From: Botrytis cinerea B05.10
Lineage: Eukaryota > Ascomycota > Leotiomycetes > Helotiales > Sclerotiniaceae
Direction of reading: 5' to 3'
DNA length: 64,000 bases
Assembly: GCF_000143535.2 (NCBI RefSeq)
Contig: NC_037317.1
Coordinates: forward strand, 1,736,001 to 1,800,000
Below the pieces are notes generated by a model. It was not told the origin of the DNA and did not search any database. It saw only the letters and a program-made list of their open reading frames with translations. Positions 34,437-45,710 of the stretch are shown here, piece after piece. A program made the position numbers and the translations under genes. Positions within the stretch are counted from its first letter, which is position 1; the number at the start of each line of letters is the position of its first letter.

Positions 34437-36831
34437 ATGCGTGTTTCAATTATCTCTTCTTCCTGCGTAGCTTTTCTCTGGCTCGTTAAGGTTGGCGCAC
34501 TGATACACAGACAAGAAATCGTCCAAGCCTACAATGTTTACCGTAACGCTAGTTCCGCAGCCACACCTCTACAAGTTGGCAATGGCAACTTTGCTTTCGG
34601 TGTCGATGTGACGGGGCTCCAGACCTTCCATTCTTTTGCAACCATGTCGACGTGGGGTTGGCATAACTTCAGCTTGCCAACAACTCCAAATCAAACATCT
34701 GTGGAAGGTAAGGCCTGATCATCGATCAATTTTGTTGGAATACTAGATGTTAACAAATCAAAGACTTTACTGGTTTAGACTGGTGGACACATGGACGGCT
34801 TGTGAACTACGACCAGCCCAATCCAGCTGAGGCTGATATATCGAACTGGCTAATTCAGAATCCTCAACGGTTGAATTTAGGTAATATTGGGTTTTGGTTT
34901 GCGAACTCGAATGTTACGGAAGGCGACTTGGAGAAGAAAAATCAGGTTCTTGATTTATGGAACGGTGTAATCACTTCAACGTTTGTCTACAATGGCAGCC
35001 AAGTCCGTGTTGAGGTATCAGCAGCGTCAGAATCTGATGCCGTCATGATTAATGTGGAGTCCGAACTGCTTAGTATCGGCTCTTTAGGTTTGTTTTTTGA
35101 TTTCCCATATTCAGATGTGAACAAATTCGATGCACCATTTGTCGGCGTGTGGAATGCTAGTAGTAAGCACTCTACTTTGCTTGATGTTACAGACAACGAG
35201 GCTGTGATACAGCATACTCTAGATGACACTAGCTACTGTTTCACCGCGAGATGGGAAGGCAAAGGTCAGGTGTCGGGTCCCAAGGAGGGTACGCATAGAT
35301 ACTTTCTCAAAACTCCGGGCTCCAGCAATTTGAAAATGACAGGGTTGTTCTCGAATGACGCGAGTTGTAGTAAAGCTGGAAACACGAGTGCACCATCGGT
35401 GGCTGATCTTGCCGATAGCTCTAAGATGTGGTGGCAGACTTATTGGGAATCGGGGGCATTCATTGACTTGAGTTCTGTTGATTCCACAAATGCCACTGAG
35501 CTCCAGCGACGAATTATTCTATCTCAATACCTATTAGCAGTCAATTCAGCATCAGAATTTCCACCTCAAGGTATGTCATTTAGACGAGTATCGAGGTGAG
35601 ATTTCCTTCGAAGCTGTACTGATTGTTTCAGAATCTGGTCTCGTAAACAATGGGTGGTATGGAAAATTTCACGTTCGTACTCCCGATCCATTTCATTTTT
35701 AATTTTCTATGATGAGCCTAGTTTGACTTGGAATAATTGCTAAGAATCATCCGCGTAGCTTGAGATGGTATTCTGGCATCTTATCCATTTTTCTCGATGG
35801 AATCATTTCGACCTTGTTTGGCGAAGCATGCCAGGAATGTACGAGCAGTTCCTTGAATCTTCACTCGATAGGGCCAGACTTCAAGGATATGAGGGCGCCC
35901 GCTGGGGGAAAATGACCGACCCGACCGGCCGTAGCGCTCCTGGGGGCATCAACTCTCTTTTGATCTGGCAGCAACCGCATCCAATGTACTTCGCCGAGAT
36001 CGAATACCGATCATTCCCTAATGAGACGACACTTGAAAGATGGGATGAGGTATTGACAGCCACAGCAGACTTCATGGCATCATTCGCGTGGTATAATACC
36101 ACTACTAGAGTGTATGATTTGGGCCCACCAATGTATCCCGTCTCTGAGAACACGAGCCCAAATGCGACAATCAACCCAACCTTTGAGCTGGCGTACTGGA
36201 GATTTGGTCTTGATGTGGCTATAAGCTGGAAAGAGCGTCAGGGAAAGTCTATCCCTGAGGATTGGAAGAACGTGCGGGAAAATCTTGCTCCCCTGCCTAT
36301 CGTTAACGACACATATCCCGTTTACGAGGGCATTCCCAACATGTGGACAGACAGCAAAACAACAACTGATGTAAGCGATCTTACAGTTGCATGATCTATA
36401 CACCCAAGATTCCAACTTGCTAACCCTGACTCCAATGATAGCATCCAGCAATGGCCGGTATATATGGATGGCTCCCACCCCCTAGCTCCCCTCCCCTCAA
36501 CATAACCATCGTTAATAACACTGCCTCCAAAATCCACTCTCTTTGGGATTTAGAAGATTCATATGGTTGGGACTTTGCTCTCCTGGCCATGAATTCTCTT
36601 CGTCTAGGCGATACAGACCAAGCAATAGAGTACCTGTTACATCCGATCTTTCAGTTCGATGATGCGGGATATCCCGTAGGTGGATCACGCGTGCCGACTC
36701 CATACTTCCCAAACTCGGGGGGATTGATGCTTGCATTGGCAATGATGGCAGGGGGCTGGGACGGTGAGCCCGGAATGCATTTCCCCAAGGGTTGGAATGT
36801 TAAGGTGGAGGGATTTGTGCCGGGCTTGTAG
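34437..36831 (+). CDS. Secreted six-hairpin glycosidase-like protein
   Basis: Likely extracellular carbohydrate-active protein with an (alpha/alpha)6 barrel, in the GH65/GH95-like neighbourhood (clan GH-L style). The family call is inference. Exons are 34437-34707, 34779-35570, 35632-35672, 35759-36370 and 36442-36831, giving 701 aa. The first 21 residues form a signal peptide (MRVSIISSSCVAFLWLVKVGA). Marks are VGNGNFAFGVDVTGLQTF, STWGWHNFSLP, DWWTHGRLVNY, NNGWYGKFHLEMVFWH (joined across intron 3), and DPTGRSAPGGINSLLIWQQP. HPAMAGIYGWLPP and WDLEDSYGWDFALLAMNSLR follow. Many N-x-S/T sites support secretion. Exon 3 is 41 nt and intron 3 has an unusual GTTCGT donor. Which acidic residues are catalytic cannot be read with certainty. 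Confidence 0.82.
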
Positions 36832-37698
36832 GAAAGTGAGCAAAGGTGGAAGTAAGTGTTAAGAACACCAGGGATAGTGTAGACTATGTTGGGCAGTACA
36901 AAAACTATTCCTCAATAATATCATCCATTTAGAGAAATCTGCATAATATGAGAAGCAAAGATTAGCTCGTCCGCCTTTGGCTCTCTCGCTCTCTCATGGT
37001 ATATTATTTTTGGCGATTGAAGGTACCCAGACACGGCACAGCTGTCCGAGGAGCCAAGAGAGACTTCGTTATGCCATTAAAGGGAAGGCGATCAGTAAGC
37101 GAAGGAAAGCTTTATGAGAATCAAAAAGTTGAGGTTTGTCAATTACTGTCCCAAAAAGACGCCATAAAGGATAGTTGACGAAAGCTTCTCAATAGATTAG
37201 GTTTACTGTAATGCAGTAGTTTGAAACTTACTTTGTCTGTTAAGCCACTGCCACAAGCCCCACAAATGATCAATCATCCACTTCCAGAACTTTTGGGACA
37301 CATCCATCAATAGCTTACTTGTTACCCAAGTAGGGAACCACGTGATAGCATTCATTGCAATCCTTACCAATTCCCCTCCAGACGACCTCGATGCGAAACT
37401 CATTTAGATTGCAAAATTGATTAGTAATTCCATAAAATTAAGCTTCATCAGTGCTCACTGCTTATTACTCTATGGTTCGGTATGTATGAACGGGATGCCG
37501 AACCTGGCTGGTTCCCCCTTTGAATTCTTGATTTCTAATCATATTCATCATCGTGAATAGTAATCATCGGCTTCCTCATTTTGACCCTTGCATTTTTGGG
37601 CACATCATGTGTTGATTTTTTTTTCTCGCAATATATGTAGTTGTTTGTTTGTTCGCTCTATTTTCATCTTCTTTCACTCCCTGTTCTAGTATAACTTG
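36832..37698. other. Intergenic region with one doubtful small ORF
   Basis: Apart from the 66-codon minus ORF listed separately, nothing coding is seen. It includes the leader of the DsbA-family gene. Confidence 0.5.
37203..37403 (-). CDS. Doubtful small Trp-rich ORF (66 aa)
   Basis: ATG at 37403 (MSFASRSSGGELVRIAMNAI). The chain is amphipathic and Trp-rich (KFWKWMIDHLWGLWQWLNRQ). A GTAAGT donor lies in its last codons, so the real C-terminus may be a few residues from another exon. Could be a small membrane-active or mitochondrial protein, or chance. Confidence 0.3.
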   Translation of the reverse strand: MSFASRSSGGELVRIAMNAITWFPTWVTSKLLMDVSQKFWKWMIDHLWGLWQWLNRQSKFQTTALQ

Positions 37699-38464
37699 AT
37701 GTTCAAAGCGACATTGCCCAGAATGACTAAATTCGATATTGAAATCGTTTCCGACACCGTCTGCCCGTGGTGCTATGTTGGAAAGCAGAAACTCGAGCAA
37801 GGAATCACCGCATATAAACAGCGAAATCCCGATTCCAACGATACATTTAGTATTACGTGGCATCCATTCTACCTTGCTCCAGACGCGCCCAAGACAGGTA
37901 AGTAATAGCTCTTTTTTACTACATACACTTTCTGTCAATCAGATGTTCTGAGATTAATCGTCATGGATAGGTGTGGATAAACGAGCATATTTAGTTGCTC
38001 GCTTGGGAGAACAGAGACTGGCGGCAGCTGACAGCCGACTTTCTCAACTTGGAAGAGACGTCGGTATCAATTTTAAGTTTGGAGGAAAGACAGGAGCTTC
38101 GAGAACTAGTCACCGCCTGATTCAATTGGGAAAGACAAAGTCGCCAGCCATGCAAACGAAAGTAGTGGAATCATTGTTCAAGTCGTACTTTGAAGAAGAA
38201 GGCGACATTACTAGTCATGAGGTATTACGCAATGCCGGAGTGCGAGCTGGTTTGGACGAGAAAGAAGTCACTGAATGGTTGGAGAGTGAGAAGGGAGGAG
38301 CAGAGGTTGATAGGGAGGTTGAAGAGGCGAGGAGGAATTCAATTAGCGGGGTACCGAATTTCACTATTCAGGGAAAATATGAGGTTGGAGGTGCCCAGGA
38401 CTCTGCAGTATTCTTGAGATTGTTTGAGAAGATCAAGGGGATGGAGGAATCGTCGAAAGCTTAG
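37699..38464 (+). CDS. DsbA-family thioredoxin-like oxidoreductase (FrnE type)
   Basis: Thioredoxin-fold protein with an inserted helical domain, PF01323. Exons are 37699-37897 and 37971-38464, giving 230 aa. An alternative start at 37723 (MTKFDIEIV) would give the more usual N-terminus; both are ATG. The redox motif CPWC is present in IVSDTVCPWCYVGKQKLEQG. WHPFYLAP, FGGKTGASRTSHRLIQLGK and the cis-Pro loop SGVPNFTIQGKYEVGGAQ are family-typical. Substrate is unknown; fungal homologues are often annotated as glutathione-S-transferase kappa/DsbA-like. Confidence 0.9.
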
Positions 38465-39364
38465 GCAAGATCTGGCTGGGAACTTTGAAATGTGTTTCGA
38501 TGAAATGGAGAGACGGGAGTACAGATGTGAAGTGAAGGCTTAATTAGGAAATTCAGATGATTATACACCCATGTCAAGCTTATTATTATTAGGTTACTAA
38601 CAATAAATGATAAGTTTTCTGCAGAATCGTGAAGCAGCCACAGTTATCCACACAAATGGTCAGCCACAGTAAGGTTAAGACCACATCTGTGTCTCATCCG
38701 GTCCATCACAGCTTCGCTGCATGTTGTGTTGCACAGGAACATCTCGAATGTCTCTTACAAGCAAGATGAAGTCAGATCCAGGACTCTCTATGACGCTACC
38801 CCGGTATGCAATTGAAGCGCGATTGCATGATGCAGTAATGGTCCAGTATGCCAAGTCTTCAAAGACCGAAATGGGCTCCACGACATCGTGAGGTGAATAG
38901 GAATGTCACTATCTGCCATCTTCCCGGGGGTTGTCGAAATGGAGGTCTTGTGTTCATTTTTATACATTCGTACGGCCCGGCTCTTCGATCGGCCCATTAA
39001 CCCTTGGTTTTATGAGTATCAAAGTGTCTGAAGAGCTTGATCAACCTCCACTCAAATCAGTAGTCAACCAATAAAGCTCAAGTGGCTTATTAACAACCTC
39101 CGGCTGTTAAACGTCGGTATCGGCATAATCTCTGTAAATCTATAGTACCAAGGCTCGGATTCGTATTCACAGTTCGGATGAGCCATCATCCGTGCCCGCA
39201 AACTTACTTCTACATCCCCAAAGCCCAGACCACAGTAGAATCGACAATACTTTTACATAAATACCTCACAGCTTTGCAAATCATCAAGCCAAAATTCATC
39301 AAACCAGAGTCAAACAATCACCGACATTTTCGAGCAAAATCATTTTATATCACAACTAAGCAAC
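38465..39364. other. Intergenic region
   Basis: No supported gene. Minus ORFs at 38675-38997 overlap in two frames and show no domain. The promoter of the SDR gene is at the right end. Confidence 0.5.
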
Positions 39365-40505
39365 ATGGTTGACGGCAAAGGATCTGGCAAGGTAGCCATC
39401 GTGACGGGATGCGCAAGTGGGATGGGGCTCGAGACAACGCGGTTGTTTTTGAGCCATCAGTATAAGGTATTGGGTGTCGATGTGAGCGAGATGGATCATG
39501 CTCTGTTGGATAAGGAGAACCAGGAGATGGTATGTGTATATTGATTGAAGCTTTTGGACGCCATACTTTTCTTCAGGGGTGTGGAACTTGTAGGGAAATA
39601 TCGGATACTGACATATGGATTTGAGTAGTTCCAATTTCATAGAGGAGATCTGAGTAAAGATGGAGAGTGCGAGGAACTCGTGAAAATTTGTGTCGCTCGA
39701 TTTGGGTAGGTGCTCTTCTTTCTTTCCGTGGGCCTAAACTATCAACCACATACATACATGCAACCCGCTTTCAAAGACACTAAAGGAATCTCTAGCGACA
39801 CCATTGACGTTCTGGCCAATATAGCTGGCGTAATAGACTCGATGGCTTCAGCGGACAAGGTCACGGACGATGATTGGGATCGTATCATTGCAATCAATCT
39901 CACGGCTCCTACGAAACTAATCAGGGCCGTTCTACCTTTCATGAGAGCTAAGAAAAATGGTGTCATTATAAATTTATGCAGTAAAGCTGCATTGAGTGGT
40001 GCTGCGGCAGGAGTTGCTTATACAGCTTCTAAGCATGGATTGGTTCGTGATATTCCGGCCAAGGAGCGTGACTCGTGGGAGCTAATGATGCTATAGCTGG
40101 GTGTGACCAAGAATACTGCATTCAGATTTAGGGATGAGGGTATCAGATGCAATGCTATTTGTCCCGGAGGTCAGAACTACCTTTTTCCAAGGATAAACTC
40201 CTTTTTTACATTCACTAACACGTGTCATAGGTGTAATGACCAACATGGCCAGATCAATGAACAAAGAAACCATGGATCTAGAAGCGGCCGCTGTATGGGG
40301 GTAAGATCTTTCTGGGCTATTCATTTTGCTTATTTTTTACTAATAATATCATAGATCAGTCCTCGCTTTGCACATGAAGCCTGGCGAAATGCCCCATGTT
40401 ACCGTTTCAGAAATTGCTGAAGCAGTCTTGTTCCTTGCAAGCGATGGAGCGAGGTCTATCAACGGTGTTGCACTTCCCATTGACAATGCTTGGAGTACTA
40501 TCTAA
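39365..40505 (+). CDS. Short-chain dehydrogenase/reductase (classical SDR)
   Basis: NAD(P)-dependent oxidoreductase. Six exons, 39365-39529, 39629-39705, 39796-40042, 40097-40169, 40231-40300 and 40355-40505, give 260 aa with all phases matching. The cofactor motif is TGCASGMG, the NAG-type motif is ANIAGV, the catalytic Ser lies in INLCSKAAL, and the catalytic YxxxK is YTASK. CNAICPGGVMTNM is the usual PG segment, and the C-terminus ASDGARSINGVALPIDNAWS is canonical. Intron 3 uses a GTTCGT donor, needed to join KHGL to LGVTKNTAF. Substrate cannot be told. No biosynthetic neighbours suggest a cluster. Confidence 0.9.
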
Positions 40506-41721
40506 TCAACTTGCAATTTCTGTCTGGAGTTTGTTGGAATTAACAGTCGAGGGGTAGGATTCAGGAAAAAACTGTATAATAAACGCATTGCTTGCCACTA
40601 AATAAATTGAGTTTGTTCTACGTCCTCGGTATGGCTTACTTTCATCAACCCTTTGGTCAATACTCAAAGGAAAGCCATTCTGCAACAAACTTCGGGGATT
40701 TTTGTTCTTTGGTCATGTAGTATGCATGCATGTCCTGCCTATCAAGGATGCAGAACATATATTTATAGATAGCATGTTTTCTTAACAATAAGTTCTTTGG
40801 TACCTCTTGACTTCTTGAATGCGATGTATACATGGTCTCTTTACGTGCAATTTAATATCAGATCTCTGAAATTTGAAGAAGAATCAAAAACACATTCATT
40901 TTAAAACCAGCTAGTTAATAAATACGTGCAAAGGCATGTTGATTAACTATGGGGTATGGAAGACTATGAACATTGAGACTGCTTCAATAAGGATTGAAAT
41001 TACTTGCCTTGCCAAATTCACTTTCCTATGAATTTCAAACAGACCCACTCATCTCGCAAGGGCTCTCAGAATTCAACCAGTCACCACCTCACCGTCGTCG
41101 CTTAACCTACGGCGGACATCATCACCGCGTCAAAAAAACAACCTCTCTCTACCTACCTCCAACACAAAAGGTTGGCAAAAGAGATAAGCGCATATAATAT
41201 ACCGAGTATCAAAAAGGCAAAAGAAATAACAGACTTACATTTTGGATTAGCACTCATTATGGTTAGTGGGGTATAGCAACAGCTTTGTAGCAAGTTATGG
41301 GTATAGCAAGAGTTGTATAGCAAGTCGGCCACTTGACCGTTGAACCAAACCACCGCTTGGTGATTTGGTTCGAGGTTATTGAGATTGTTTGGGGTTATGT
41401 GGGAGAGAAGCGAAAGTGAATGTGGGAAAGGTTGAGTTGATTGGGTGATAGACTGTCGTCGCATCTGTTTCCTCACTTTCGGGCCCGTATTGATCCGCCT
41501 TTTGAAAAGCGGTAAGGAAACATGCCGTATGGCAACCTCAAACCCTTTTTGCTAGATCTTGTAGCCTCCTTCTGACATTATTTTCCAAGTATTGCCTGTA
41601 GGAATGCGTGCAATGAACCTACGATTCTCCTCCTGTCGCACACCTACTTTGCACACCAAACTCCTCTTCTCTCTATATCTACAACTACCATATACAAATA
41701 ATTTGCAATCGCGTTGCAAAG
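40506..41721. other. Intergenic region
   Basis: No supported gene. A minus ATG at 41257 followed by a GTAAGT hints at a tiny first exon, but no credible second exon was found. Confidence 0.5.
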
Positions 41722-44224
41722 ATGCTTGAAGATGGAGATGAGGTGCCCCGTCTCCTTCGAGATCGTTACATAAAAGCTGTTAGAGATAGATTCCATCGGC
41801 CACCAACAGGTATGTTAATTCTTTTCACATCTATTGATTCTGCACCATTCAACATTGTTCCAAAAACCGAGAACTAACCAAGTGAAATCAGTCAATGAAC
41901 TACGGGCCATTGATGCACTCCCACTTGAATCTCGAAAGAACCTCAACGATACTTCCCCTAATGGTCAAAGAATCTACGAATTTTTGAGAGCATTTGAGAA
42001 GACTGGCCATGTCGAAGGACTTGAAGAAGCTGGGAGACTACTCTGGGCGCAGATATTTGCGCAACCAAATTTCAGCCAAGAACCTAGAAAGGAACAATTT
42101 TCAGTCGTCAGGAATATTGCCGCTCGTGGGGTTAGTGAAGTCAATCACAGGGCCCGTCAACATCCTGCAAAAATACAGAAAGAAAAACCCTTACGACAGA
42201 CGTCTGCAGAGAAAGTGATTTCTATCAATGCTACTTCGAATGCCTTTGCTGGATCTCCTCAGAAGTCTTGGATGACAAGGGGTGTTTCGATATCACCGAC
42301 TCAACAACATCAATATGCGAGCCCATATTCAGTCCAAGCCTCTGAAAATTCTATGTCGCCTGTTCCAGAAAGAAGAGAGACAGCACGGGACATGAGTTTC
42401 CATGCCAATATCCCTTCAAATATTGATGGTGAATCAAGAGTCCCAGCACAGGAACCAATCTTCCACTCTAATTACACTTCAAATTGGCAGAGCGAATCGA
42501 CAAATTGCAATGCATCAATGGAGAGTTTTCATATTACTAAGTCTTATAAACCGTATCCCTCCCCAATATTGGAAACAAACCGGTTCGATCAAACTACGTT
42601 TTCAAACTCAACCCAACACTCTCCGTGGGGGAGTCATACTTCTATGATGACTTCTCTTGGAAGTTATTCTGGATACTCTCCACTTCCTTCCACAAATCAG
42701 AGCCTTCTACAGCCACTAAATGACGCAGGCTATCAAAATAGACAGATTTCAAGCTCTAATAGCAATATATATGATCCTATGAGTCCTCTCTTTCATCCAG
42801 CAATATCAGCCGAGGGACAAAAACTCTTCCGTTTACGCAAAGAAGAAGAAAGAAAAGAGCTTGCTCGCATAACCTCAAATATCCACCATTCGCTATCAAC
42901 ACTGCCTGATAATCATGGAGATCAACAAACTGAATCAAGCTTTACAATAGTCGCTGCAAATACCCTAACGGAAATGTCATCTACTGGCCATATAACTCAA
43001 ATTGCCACACCAAGTTCTTTTGCGCAGCAAAGTCCTTCACCTGATGCCTCTGCTGCGGCACCAGGCCAATCGATTTACAACCCTTTTGTTATTCATGACG
43101 ATATGGGTTTTATACGTACGTTTCAACCTGAATCTGGTTTGTAATGGAAGTAATCATCCTCAGCATTAAATTCACAAAAAATTACAGATCAAGACATGAA
43201 CTTCGCTCCAAACAATCCGCTGCCAACGAGTTCCCGAAGAATCACCAGATCTGTCTCTAATTCCACCACTACACCAATTCCACCTCCACTCAAAACCACC
43301 CATCTAGAGATCTCTGGTCCTCGATCTGGAATATTGACTTCTGAAAATCCGCCACCCGGTACAATCATCAGCACTAACACCCAAAAACCCCTCTCGGCTC
43401 ACAATGCCAAGAATACTAGCATGAAAAAGGCGTTCATTCCGATAGCTCCAGCTCCCGCCCAAGTAGATGGAGCATCAGATTCTGCATCTTGCCATTACTA
43501 CCCAGTCGATTACTCTCAACTACCCATTGAAGATTTGAATGTAGATACTGACTTCAAAGCACATCACATTATAGGTTTACCGCCACAGCAAGAATCATCC
43601 TACTCGAGCGCCTCCCCAAACCCCTCTATCGAATTCATCCACTTCGACCCCATCAATTATTACGGCAATGACGATAATGCATATACAAAACAACCCGTTT
43701 ATGTTCCCCCGGCCTATCTTGCACATCTCACTCAGCCATTGTCGGGTCTCTTTCATCCCACGCCAACCCATCCTTCACCCCCACCACCTCATCTCCGTCC
43801 CCACACCCCAGAGTATCTCCTCTTCCCACCCATCGCCGCCTCATCCTCCAAGCAAATCTGGCCACCACCCCCTCCCCAAATCGAAGGCTATCGCCAATAC
43901 ACCTTCGTCCGCGACCGCATCTCCCTCAACATGAAAGCTAAACGTCGCACCGAGATCGATCTCGATACGGGAGACTATCGATATAGCATGGATAGCAATG
44001 AGACAAGTCGGGGATATAAAATGGATGGAACACGGATCCGAACTAGCTCGCGATATTTCCATAAGAAGAGGGTTTTGGGGAAATCGAAGAAGAAGGTCGA
44101 GCAAGAGAGGGTGGATGATATTGTGAGGAAGGTGGAGGGAGTGGAGAAGGATATTGAGGAGATGGGTAGGGAAGAGGGTGATGCGTTGTTGGAATTGTTG
44201 GGTGGTGGGTTCTTGCCGCTGTGA
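41722..44224 (+). CDS. Large disordered orphan protein
   Basis: Exons are 41722-41809, 41892-43115 and 43188-44224, giving 782 aa, all in frame. The N-terminal ~100 residues look folded and helical (LRDRYIKAVRDRFHRPPTV, NELRAIDALPLESRKNLN, YEFLRAFEKTGHVEGLEEAG). A long Ser/Gln/Pro-rich disordered region follows. The C-terminal ~150 residues may be folded again: EGYRQYTFVRDRISLNMKAK, a basic stretch with KKRVLGKSKKKVEQERVDD, and a coiled-coil-like RKVEGVEKDIEEMG. Pro-rich runs occur in exon 3 (SPPPPHLRP). I recognise no family. The layout fits a nuclear or scaffold protein, but function is unknown. Confidence 0.75.
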
Positions 44225-44735
44225 AAGGGATTGGCTTTTTAGATATCGCTGGGTTATACATAATTGGTAGATAAGCGTGTTAGGTTTTACTGAGTCTCGT
44301 TGACTCGTACATGATGGATATGTTTCATATATGCGTATGCGCGCTGGGCGTCTCCCTCGTGTATAGGGCTCTTCTTGATGACGTCAGATACCTAGTAGGA
44401 ATTATTAATCAACGAATTAATGAATAACTCAATGAAATGAATATGCTCTTTGATTGCTATGTTATTGAAATACTCCCCAATTCATATTCAACTCGGTATG
44501 CAACCCTAGTAGCCATTCACAAATTGCGATTTTTTTTTTTTGGAAATGCTGATTGAGAAATACAATAACATATACAGTCTATAGAGAATCCAGGTATTTA
44601 CCAAGGAAGTTTCAACTATTGTATAAGCTGACAATATCCAACCAATCCATCCTTTCCAACACAAACGTTAAAATAAATAATTAAATAAACAGCCTCAGCC
44701 AAATTCCTCAGGACCACCTCCTAATTCACACCTCT
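44225..44735. other. Convergent 3' intergenic region
   Basis: No gene seen; a T-run of about 12 lies near 44530. Confidence 0.6.
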
Positions 44736-45710
44736 TTACTTTTGGACGTAATGCTGCATCTCCACATCTGCTTTCTTCTCCGGAATGAGTGCCATTACTA
44801 ACCTCCCGATGATCGTCTTCTTCGCAATTCTCAACACCATATTTTCCGATCCTGCTTTTTGATTCCGTTGTTGTGTTTGTCTCTGCTGATTTTGTTGACC
44901 AAACTGTTCTTCGCTATCCGAAGTCCCTGAAATCCGTTGCATTTCCATGTCTGCAACCACGTCTTCAGGTTTAACTTTCAACGTGACTCCAATTGCCAAA
45001 TAAACCACCACGATAACCAGTTCCTCAAGCAGGCACATACATAACAAGACCGAGACACTTCCAGTGAGAGAATTGAATTTCGTAGAGTGTGACACGAAAG
45101 TCGAGAGAACGGAATACAAGAGCCGAACAAACAAGAATGGCAACGCGATGGCAATGCCCAATAAAATCCTCTTCTCTCCATTCTCCGCATGTTGAATAGA
45201 AAAACTGGTGAACATTGTGGTGGCGACAATTGCCACGAATGAAATAATAAACAAGATATTGGAAACCTTGCTTTCCGTTCCTGGAACCCATTTTCCAGTC
45301 GAAGTGTAGGTATCACTTGCGTCGAGTCCACCCACAATACCAAGTATCAGCCCAACCAATGTGATTACCTCGATAACTTTGAGTAAGCGAGGTTGAATGA
45401 GTGTATGGGTATTTCGATTGATGCTATCCAAAGCGCGACTTAAGAGTCCCAGCGTAGTGAGTATCAAAGGCGATAAGCCGATGTTTTGTAGGATGAGTGC
45501 ACCGGTGTAGAGAGATACTGAGGGAGAAGATATTGCGGCGAGAGACATACAAGGACCGATGATTCGAGCGAGACAGAAGATTATGAGGAAGTACCAGCCT
45601 GCACTACGGCCAAATCCATGGCGGAAAGCGAGGAAGACAGAGAGAAAGAGGGAAGGAATATAGACGATTAGTTCACCAATTCCAACGCCGTTGCGATAGG
45701 TAATGGACAT
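44736..45710 (-). CDS. Seven-TM fungal membrane protein, DUF7702-like
   Basis: Single exon, 324 aa, ATG at 45710. About seven hydrophobic segments are evident, starting with IGELIVYIPSLFLSVFLAFR and GWYFLIIFCLARIIGPCMSL, and continuing through VIEVITLVGLILGIVGGLD, ILFIISFVAIVATTMFTSF, and VSVLLCMCLLEELVIVVVYL. The topology and the N-terminal motif (YIPSLFLSVFLAFRHGFGRS, FCLARIIG) match the fungal DUF7702 integral membrane family as I recall it. The C-terminal tail is cytosolic-looking and Gln-rich (QQNQQRQTQQRNQ). Function unknown; some such proteins are GPCR-like in shape only. Confidence 0.82.
   Translation of the reverse strand: MSITYRNGVGIGELIVYIPSLFLSVFLAFRHGFGRSAGWYFLIIFCLARIIGPCMSLAAISSPSVSLYTGALILQNIGLSPLILTTLGLLSRALDSINRNTHTLIQPRLLKVIEVITLVGLILGIVGGLDASDTYTSTGKWVPGTESKVSNILFIISFVAIVATTMFTSFSIQHAENGEKRILLGIAIALPFLFVRLLYSVLSTFVSHSTKFNSLTGSVSVLLCMCLLEELVIVVVYLAIGVTLKVKPEDVVADMEMQRISGTSDSEEQFGQQNQQRQTQQRNQKAGSENMVLRIAKKTIIGRLVMALIPEKKADVEMQHYVQK

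Noticed and set aside
34271..34489. Plus ORF overlapping the start of the glycosidase gene
   Set aside because: Different frame, no conserved feature; the signal-peptide ATG at 34437 explains the region.
41153..41476. Minus ORF with hydrophobic end, possible small gene starting at 41257
   Set aside because: The ATG is followed by a GTAAGT after six codons, but no plausible second exon or known small protein could be reconstructed.
44043..44261. Pro-rich minus ORF
   Set aside because: Antisense to the basic/acidic C-terminus of the 782-aa orphan; low-complexity mirror.
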